Shown: piece after piece, positions 56,751-64,000 of the stretch
How the letters are laid out: every line of letters begins with the position of its first letter
Position numbering within the stretch: the first letter of the stretch is position 1
Assembly (NCBI GenBank): GCA_037954665.1
Contig: JBBMOL010000183.1
Coordinates: forward strand, 9,276-73,275
DNA length: 64,000 nucleotides
Origin: Laguncularia racemosa
Taxonomy: Eukaryota; Streptophyta; Magnoliopsida; Myrtales; Combretaceae
Reading direction: 5' to 3'
Made by a program: the position numbers and the translations under genes
The notes under the pieces: model-generated
The model's database searches: none
Told to the model about the DNA's origin: nothing
Seen by the model: the letters and a program-made list of their open reading frames with translations, nothing else

Positions 56751-59641
56751 TGTGAGGACCAAAACTTAAACAATAATGTTAAAATTGAAATAATATATAT
56801 ATATATATATGTATATATATGTTATATGCTAAAAATAAAATAAATATATATAATAATAATAATATAAATTATATGGACATATATATATATGTAAAAAAAA
56901 AATGTACATAATATATTATATTATATTATATTATATTATAACTAAAAAGAAAATAAATAAAAGAGGAAGGAAAAAAAAAACAAAAAACAAATGCAGAACA
57001 ATACCCTCAATGTCAGAAAAAGTAAGTAATATTATATATATATATATATATATAGAAATTAGAATAGGGAGAGAGAAAAATCAAATCATCAAAAAAATAG
57101 GAAAAAAAGAAACCAAAACCCTCTCCATTTCATCCGAATTTTCTGGGCAATTTGAAGTTGGAATTTCCAACATGCAATCATCAGGATAGGAAGAAGAACA
57201 AGATTGAAGTAGGATACAACAAGAATTTGAAGAAATTGAAGAACAAAAAATCAAATTAAGTAGGGAGAATTTTGTTTGTTCGTTCGAAGGGGGTAGGGTA
57301 AATCTGCTGCTAGGCCAAGCTAGGGTTAAGGTTTTGGGTAGGATAGGATTCCGGCCGACATAGTGGTTTCCGGAGTTGGTGGCCGGAGGCCGGTGAACGG
57401 AGCAGCCCCCGGTAACGCCCGAAACTTCCTATTTTTGTTAAAAATATCAAATGTTGATGAAAAATTATGATTTTTGGTATTCTGGCATAATTTTGTATGA
57501 ATATTAATGTGGTAATTATATTTTTCTGAAATTTGATTCGAAAATATGTGATCCTTAAGAAATGCTCTGTTCTGGTCGTAAATTAAATTGGAAACTAAAT
57601 AGGTCAAATGATGTAGTTTGGATTTAATTTTTAGTATGAAAGATCCTTATATGATTTATTAGATCACCAAATCAATAATTGTTCAGATTGGAGTCGTTTT
57701 CTATTTTTAGTGAATTTTTCAAGCTAATTACCCTGTTCTGGCCGAATTAAATCCTTAGCAAAATTAGAGAATTTGATTTGATTAGTTGAATTCAATGTTC
57801 AGTTGAGGTTCATTGAAGCATAATATGATTTTGAGAAGCTTGGGTTAGTTACTAAACAAAAACGGGAGTGTTCGGTGCAAGATTATGATAATTTAGAACC
57901 ATACGATTCAATATAGAATCATGTCGAAATTTAATTACATTAATATATAATAGAGCGTAATATACCCATATGTATATGAATTAGAAATTGTTGGAAAATG
58001 GTAGATTATACGAGGTTAGGATGGAATTTAAGGGTTTCGAATACTGAATTAGCAATTTAGGGTTCAATAGAGCGAATGAGGTAACATTGATTGGTATACT
58101 GATGATTCAGGTATTTCTATTGAGTAAGGAGGACAAAGGAACTTGGCTGGTGCGACTGTTTGGATTGGCATATATTGTTTCAGGTGAGTACTCCCTTAAC
58201 TTTTCTCTTGGGTACAAGTGGTTGATAATGTAGACTACTTGTTGTTGGCTGAAATTACCCTGTACGATCACTTACTGTGATCAATGCAGGAGGATTGTTG
58301 AATTATATTGGTTTATTGATGGCTGGTTGTATGTCATGATATGATTGGATTATGAGAAAAAAGGGAACATTCTAGAAAATCCTAGAATGAGAGTTGGGTG
58401 CGGGATTTGATTATACTATTCCTGATTGTATGTGATGTAATGAACTTAAACTATCGAATGCTTAATGATTGTGATGTAATGCTGGGTTATTTTTAGCTTA
58501 TTAAATGGGGTTTATATGACTGGTTGAGTTCATACTATTGTTGTCTTGGTAACGATGAAATATCTAAATGGATAATAAAATGGGAGTTAGGCTATAAGTA
58601 CCTACTAACCTAAAACACTTAATGTAAGAAAAGTCCTGTTCCCTGCCTAGTAAGTTTGTGGTACGACCTTTGAGTCGACCCGGATGGGTTTGAGGCATGG
58701 TCGACGGACCGGCCCGGTTTAGTGACCTATGGGGATCTGGTCACCCCTTTTGTTTGAGGCAGGTGAAAGGCGGGCTGAATATTTCTAACTAAAAAGAGTA
58801 TATAAGGATGTCTTAATTGGTTGAGAAAACATTAAGTTTTGAAAAGTACATTAGGGTAGTTTATCTACCAGTTGACAGGCTTTGCCTGGATTAATTGAAA
58901 AATATTTGTGACCTGTGAGTAAACAGGAGTGATTGAAATGGTCTCCAATGAAAAGGTTGTGAGTATAACTTGAGTTGAAAACTTGCTTGCTTGAGTAATC
59001 ACTTCGAGGTATTTGATAATATTGTTGATTACTATTATGTGATTTTGTTGTTTGTTTTTATTGAGTTGCTTGATTTTATACTCACTTTGCTTCTTAAGAA
59101 GCTGAGGGGTTAGTGTTTTTGCTAACCTCAGGTATAGGTACTGAAGAATAAGTTGTTGGAGACTCGGGTTTTTAGAGAGCGTCAATAGAGACAAAGAAGC
59201 CCTTAGTTTCATTTTGGAACCTCTGTTATTTGTAATAAGATCTATAGGTGTTAATCTTCAGATTGTAATGTAAATATTTGTGTGTATAAGGTTGGATTTG
59301 TAATCTTTTGAGCCACTTAAGGCTACAGGATCAATCTAGGCTATGCCTACTTACCGGGAATGCAGATCTCGATGATATATATATGTGATGTATGATGTGA
59401 CAGGAGATTTTAAGTACATGTGTTTAGATATGATGTGGATATGAAATGATAGCGCTGTTAGCGCCATTTTACAGGACGTTTATAAAATTTCATACAGGTT
59501 GGAGTTACAGGTTCAATATTAGCAGAATTTGCCTTATCTCTAATTCAGAGACGGCATAGCAACCTATCTACAGGTACCAAGGATAGTTACAGGAATTTTG
59601 GAACAGGTTCAAGAATTAGACCTAGTAGGTGGGTCGCTACA
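56751..59641 (+). repeat. 3' LTR of F
   Basis: 2891 bp, TGTGAGGACC to GGGTCGCTACA. Differences from the 5' LTR include the TA run near 56791, the TATTA run near 56910, and single changes near 57145, 58774, 59103, 59133, 59142, 59618 and 59635. The minus-strand frame at 58865-59212 is a shadow created by substitutions and not a gene. Confidence 0.93.
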
Positions 59642-59646
59642 GCTAT

Positions 59647-61874
59647 CCTATCCTTAGACTTGATGATATGCTTGATGAATTGCATGGTGCATGTTTATTT
59701 TCTAAAATTGACTTAAAGAATGGCTATAATCAAATTCATATACAAGAGGGGGATGAATGGAAAATAGCTTTTAAAACTAAACACGAGTTATATAAATGGA
59801 TGGTAACGCCTTTCGGATTAATAAACACACCTAGCACTTTTATGAGGTTAATGAATCATGTTCTGCGCAATTTTATTGGGAAATTTGTTGTTGTATAATT
59901 TAATGACATTTTGATTTATAATAAGACGTTAGATGATCATGTTCAGCATTTGCAGTGTGTGTTTAATGTTTTAAGGAAAAACCAGTTATATGCTAATTTA
60001 AAGAAGTGCACCTTTTGTATGGAAACTGTGGTTTTTCTTGGTTTTGTTGTAGGTGCAGAGGGGATTGCTATGGATGAGGAAAAGGTGAGGGCGATCCGGG
60101 AGTGGCCAACACTAAGGAATGCAAGTGAGGTCAAGAGCTTCCACAATTTAGCAAGTTTTTATAGGAGATTTATGAGGGATTTTAGTTCCATAGCTGCTCC
60201 TCTAAATGACCTTGTTAAGAATAATGTCAAATTCAAGTGGACTGAAGCGCATGAGCAGGCTTTTTAAACCCTGATAGCTATTGGTGGTGTGATGATGCAG
60301 GATTCCAAGCTGATCGCTTATTTTAGCGAAAAACTCAATGGTGCTGCATTAAATTATCCAGTGTATGATATGAAGTTGTATACCTTAGTGAGAACCTTGC
60401 AAATGTAGCAACACTACTTATAGCCTAAGGAGTTCATCATTTGCTCTGATCATGAGAGTCTAAAGTATCTGAAAACTCAGGGTAAGTTGAACAAGAGGCA
60501 TGCCAAGTGACTGGAATTTATCGAAACCTTTCCATACGTGATTAAGTATAAGCAAGGAAAGGAAAATGTGGTGGCAGATGCATTTTCTCAAAAGTACTCT
60601 CTTTTGACTTCTCTACATACTAAATTGCTTTGATTTGAATTCATTAAGGAATTGTATGAGAATGATGCCGACTTTGGTCAAATTTAGGTTGTTTATGCTG
60701 AGTCTAGATATTCTGATTTCTATAGACATGATGGATATTTGTTTAAGAGAGATAGGTTGTGTGTACCAAAAGGGTCTGTATGTTAATTGCTAGTGAGGGA
60801 AACACATGGTGGCAGTTTAATGGGGCATTTTGGTGTTAAAAAGACTTTAGATATTTTGCATAAGCATTTCTATTGGCCTAAGATGAAACATGATGTGCAA
60901 AATGTATGTGATAAGTGCATTGTATGTAGATCTGTTAAGTCCAAAGTAATGCCCCATAGGGAATAAATTCCATTGCCTATTCCTAATCAACCCTAGACTG
61001 ACATCTCTATAGACTTTATACTAAGGTTACCCCAATCTCAAAGTGGTAAAGATAGCATATTTGTTGTTGTTGATTGGTTTAGTGAGATGGCTCATTTCAT
61101 TACCTGTTCCAAAACTAATGATGCAAGACATATTGCTGATTTGTTTTTTAGGGAGATTGTGCAGTTACATAGGTTGCCTAAATCTATTGTGAGTGATAGA
61201 GATGTAAAATTCTTGAGTCATTTTTAGCATATCTTGTGGAATAGGTTAGGCACTAAACTGTTGTTCTCTACTGTTGCACACCCTCAAACTGATGGTCAGA
61301 CTGAAGTAGTTAATAGAACTCTTTCAACCTTGTTACGTGCTGTGATTAATAAGAATTTGAAACAACGGGAGACATGTTTGCCTCATGTAGAATTTGCATA
61401 TAATAGGACAATGCATTCCACTACATCGTATTCTCCATTTGAGGTTGTATATGGCTTTAACCCCTTGGCTCCATTAGATATTTTTCCTTTGCTTACTAAT
61501 GAATTTTTTGACCTTAATGGAAAGAAAAAGGCAGAATTTGTTAAGGAATTGCATGCTCAGGTTCGGACCAACATTGAGAAGAAAATCGAGCACTATGCTC
61601 GTCAAGCTAATAAGGGACGCGTAAAGACCGTGTTTCATCCAGGAGATTGGGTGTAGGTACATTTAAGGAAGGAGAGATTTGCCGAGCAGCGGAAGTCTAT
61701 ATTGCATCCTAGGGGAGATAGACCTTTTCAAGTGGTAGAACGCATCAATGATAATACTTATAAGATTGACTTACCAAGTCACTATGGTAATGTAAGTACA
61801 ATTTTTAATGTTTCTGATCTTACTCTCTATGATATAGGTGATTCGAGGACTAATCTTTTTGAGGAAGGAGGGAA
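59647..61874 (+). pseudogene. D RT (C-terminal part), RNase H and integrase
   Basis: Continues D pol after F: PILRLDDMLDELHGACLFSK, YKWMVTPFGLINTPSTFMRL, and the catalytic box, which reads FVVV-stop-FND instead of a YFDD-type box. CTFCMETVVFLGFVVGAEGI and VKSFHNLASFYRRFMRDFS follow. RNase H starts after a deletion near 60270 that removes its first Asp; QDSKLIAYFSEKL, ICSDHESLKYLK and KENVVADAF remain. Integrase: THGGSLMGHF..CDKCIVC zinc finger, Asp in SIDFILRLP, Asp in IVSDRDVKFLSHF, Glu in DGQTEVVNRTL, then FHPGDWV, RGDRPFQVVERINDNTYKID (GPY/F-like) and FNVSDLTLYD. Many stops. Confidence 0.88.
61861..61874 (+). promoter_or_regulatory. Polypurine tract of D, inside coding frame
   Basis: GAGGAAGGAGGGAA directly before the LTR start TGATGA. 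In frame it encodes Glu-Glu-Gly-Gly, so the tract is part of pol. Confidence 0.75.
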
Positions 61875-62514
61875 TGATGAGGATCGACTAACATCAAAAG
61901 GGAATGAACCGAAATCCAATGACCCACTACATGGTATTGGAGGCCCAATGACCTGAGCTAGAGCTAAGCAAATGAGTGAAGCCTTATAAGGACTATTCAT
62001 GGAGCTACAAGAGAAGGAAACAAGTTACGCTAAAGGAGAATTGGCCTTTGTTAACTTGATTCAAGCTTCCTTAGAGGAATATAGGGTATGAAAATCGAAG
62101 GAAGACCGCTTGATTTTATTTTTTTTTTTCCTTTGTATTTTTGTTTTGTTTTCCTTGTTAAAATTTTGACCCTCCTTAAGTCAAGGCTGGTTTTCTATGT
62201 TTAGAAACTTAGGTTTTTATTTTGTGTGAAAAACAATATAGCTATACGGAGAGGGAAGGAAGGACGACACATTATTATTCTTAGAAAGAAAAATACAATT
62301 TCTCGTAGAGGAACTTCCTCTTGTTCTTTGTTACGAACTCAACTGATTTCTTCAATCTAAACGCTTGGGGAAATCATTGATAACTTAGGTTTCAATCAAT
62401 AGGTGTGGTTGGGGTCTAGTTATGTTTGATACTTGTTTAAGACGATTCATGAGAATTCGATTCACAATCCAACCGTTGGGTCCTAGGTTTAACATACCTA
62501 GGGTTTGCGCATCA
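61875..62514 (+). repeat. 3' LTR of D
   Basis: 640 bp, TGATGAGGATCG to TTTGCGCATCA. The integrase frame crosses into its first 80 bases (NDEDRLTSKGNEPKSNDPLH and on to GPMT). Scattered differences from the 5' LTR, many of them C/T or G/A, make D much older than F. Confidence 0.85.
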
Positions 62515-62549
62515 GTTGGTCATTTATTTAAATGTATATTTTAAAGATT

Positions 62550-64000
62550 TGTAATGCCCCAAAACTTGGGACGTTACGACCCACTACGTTTCATTACTAG
62601 ATAAGGACACATTAAGACTCTTAACCCTATTCTAATACCATTTAAGCTCGTATTTTTTGTAAATCACAATCAAATAATCCCCAAACTTTCAACATAATAC
62701 AAGTACATCCTATTTAAATCTTCAACTCTTTAATACAAGCTTAACAAAACATTCTTAATTAGAATCTAAAAATAATTGAACTTATAGAGTTTACTAGTCC
62801 ATTATTTTCTAAATGACATCACTATTCAATACATATAAGTAACTCTAATTCTTCCTTTAATCACCATAATAATAAAAGAAATCTTCTTCTTCTCTCTCCT
62901 ACACATTCAACCTTAAGTCCTTTTCATGGGTAGTGTTTTCATATGTGCCTGCATTTAAAAAAAATAAAAAATCACTGAGGGGTGAGTTAATGCTCAATAT
63001 GTATAACTAACAAACACATACATATGAATAAGCATGAATTAAATCACATACATTTATGCAGACACTAAGCATCATACAATAGGTTATTGTTTTGCTTAAG
63101 TCCGCAAAACACCAATGGGGTACTCATGACACTGCCAAATATATATAAATGCTTAATACATAATACAGTGTTGGGAACTGCCACTACGGGCCTTAATACC
63201 CATGAGTCTTGAAATCTTAACCTACTCAAGTCATTTCTAAGCATGACTCCACTAAAGACAACATCATACAAGGACCATTGGGGTACCCCCTAGGAATTTG
63301 CCACTATGAGCCCCTAGGCTAAGCCAAGCACAATCAACAATAAGCAACTTAATCCAAACCATTACAATTTAATCCAATTTACTACTATCTAAATAATCAC
63401 AAGAAACAATCAAAGTTATACATACTTGGAATCTTAGTCTTAAGTGCATTTGGTCTTGAACTTAAAGCTAATATGTAATATGTCAAAAAACTAGTAATTC
63501 GCTCTCAGTACTAACTTGGAATATTCTAAGTTACTCAATTCTATTCATTTAACTGTTATCGGATTACTTCTCTTACTCTACTAGAATTTGTAGGATTATT
63601 TTAAGTGTTTAGGTTACATGTAAATTCATCTAAATAAAAATTAAGTCAAAAAACAAAATACCTCTAAGTATACAGTCGTGCTTTAGGCCGTACACTTTAG
63701 CACGATTAGATACATGGTCATGTAAAGTGGCCATGTACATGACCATGTATCTTTATTTATATTTTGGCATTTTAGCACACCTAGGTATATGGTCGTGCAT
63801 TTAGCTGTGTACCTTTCTATAGATTTTCATATTTCAACACGCCCAAGTACATGAGTGTGTCCTTTGTCCGTGTACCTTTCTATACACAATTTGTATTTCT
63901 ACACAAGCAGGTACACGGGGCATGTAATTGACCGTGCACTACACTATTCTTTACGAATGGATGTTCCTCTATTCCAATTGTTCCTTAACCTAATTTCTAT
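62550..64000 (-). mobile_element. Tekay-type LTR, minus orientation, cut by window end
   Basis: Starts TGTAATGCCCCAAAAC, the reverse of element E's LTR end, and shares with the LTR at 41234 the order GTGTTG.GAACT..CACTA..GGCC, CATGACTCCACTAAAGACAAC, GGGGTACCCCCTAGGAATTTGCCAC. The preceding 35 bases show no primer site, so it is the outer side or a solo LTR. Palindrome-type units occur at 63670-63930. The frame at 63065-63271 is not a gene. Confidence 0.7.
63670..63930. repeat. Palindrome module in last LTR
   Basis: Units such as GTCGTGC..AGGCCGTACAC, ATGGTCATGTAAAGTGGCCATG, ATGGTCGTGCA and GTCCGTGTACC alternate with TTTCTATA words. This is the CpG-decayed form of the CACGGCCGTG clusters elsewhere in the window. 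Confidence 0.7.

Larger units (their letters stand above)
48496..59641 (+). mobile_element. Tekay/Del-type Ty3/gypsy element F, near-complete
   Basis: 11,146 bp with perfect TSD GCTAT (48491-48495 and 59642-59646). LTRs of 2886 and 2891 bp differ by about eight substitutions by eye plus TA and TATTA length changes, indicating a recent insertion. All expected parts are present: primer site, gag with zinc knuckles, protease, RT, RNase H, integrase, chromodomain-like tail and polypurine tract. Gag and pol are separated by a 454-bp intron-like spacer. Two amber codons in gag and two frameshifts in pol make this copy defective, unless they are sequence errors. It split element D's RT. Confidence 0.93.
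45456..62514 (+). mobile_element. Chromovirus-type Ty3/gypsy element D, split by F
   Basis: LTRs at 45456-46088 and 61875-62514, flanked by TTTGG (45451-45455) and GTTGG (62515-62519), a 4-of-5 TSD. Without element F and one TSD copy it is about 5.9 kb. The order is LTR, initiator-Met-type primer site, gag, protease, RT, RNase H, integrase, with the integrase frame running across the polypurine tract into the 3' LTR. LTR starts of TGATGA and pol-LTR overlap are features I associate with CRM chromoviruses, but the lineage needs a tree. Gag carries a large deletion, and RT's catalytic box is broken. Confidence 0.85.

Noticed and set aside
58865..59212. 115-residue minus-strand frame in 3' LTR of F
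   Set aside because: Broken in the 5' LTR by single substitutions, and without motif.
41234..64000. LTRs at 41234 and 62550 as the two ends of one large element
   Set aside because: No primer site lies left of 62550, and the LINE protein reads through the 41234-44031 copy with its own TSD, so that copy is a solo LTR.

Overview
This is repeat-packed nuclear DNA of a flowering plant, very probably a dicot. It is AT-rich and I found no host protein-coding gene, tRNA or rRNA. Almost everything that can be identified is a retrotransposon or a DNA transposon, many nested inside one another. This suits pericentromeric or other heterochromatic DNA. The evidence is plant Ty3/gypsy polyprotein motifs, primer-binding sites of the plant initiator-tRNA-Met and Athila types, 5-bp target duplications, a plant LINE with an RNase H domain, and a Ty1/copia gag.

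Layout, left to right. (1) 1.66-24.93 kb: a minus-strand chromovirus-like element (called C). Its pol is split by an 11.7-kb minus-strand Athila element at 6274-17976, which entered 14 bp from the codons of the YFDD catalytic motif. The Athila copy itself carries a plus-strand Athila solo LTR at 12485-13895. Both LTRs of C hold a further solo LTR (2302-3938 and 21092-24446). (2) 24.94-33.9 kb: a minus-strand copia gag split by a deleted Tekay/Del-type element (E, 25218-32481). The 3' LTR of E holds an 1820-bp hAT-like element. (3) 33.9-38.1 kb: fragments of a C-like element (G), a plus-strand LTR (H), and a second TIR element containing a piece of LINE reverse transcriptase. (4) 38.9-45.1 kb: a minus-strand LINE broken by two insertions. 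(5) 45.46-62.51 kb: a plus-strand chromovirus (D) whose reverse transcriptase is split by the youngest element, an 11.1-kb Tekay/Del-type element (F, 48496-59641). (6) 62.55 kb to the end: another Tekay-type LTR that runs off the window.

F is the most informative element. Its two 2.9-kb LTRs differ by only about eight substitutions by eye plus repeat-length changes. It has a perfect TSD, primer site, polypurine tract, gag with zinc knuckles, protease, RT, RNase H, integrase and a chromodomain-like tail. Its gag and pol are separated by 454 bp that look like a spliceosomal intron (52777-53230): consensus GT and AG ends, and removal joins gag to pol exactly in frame. I consider this the best candidate for something undescribed.

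Two other observations stand out. A palindrome-based module built on CACGGCCGTG sits in at least four otherwise unrelated element types here. The Athila solo LTR is flanked by a 92-bp direct duplication instead of a 5-bp one.
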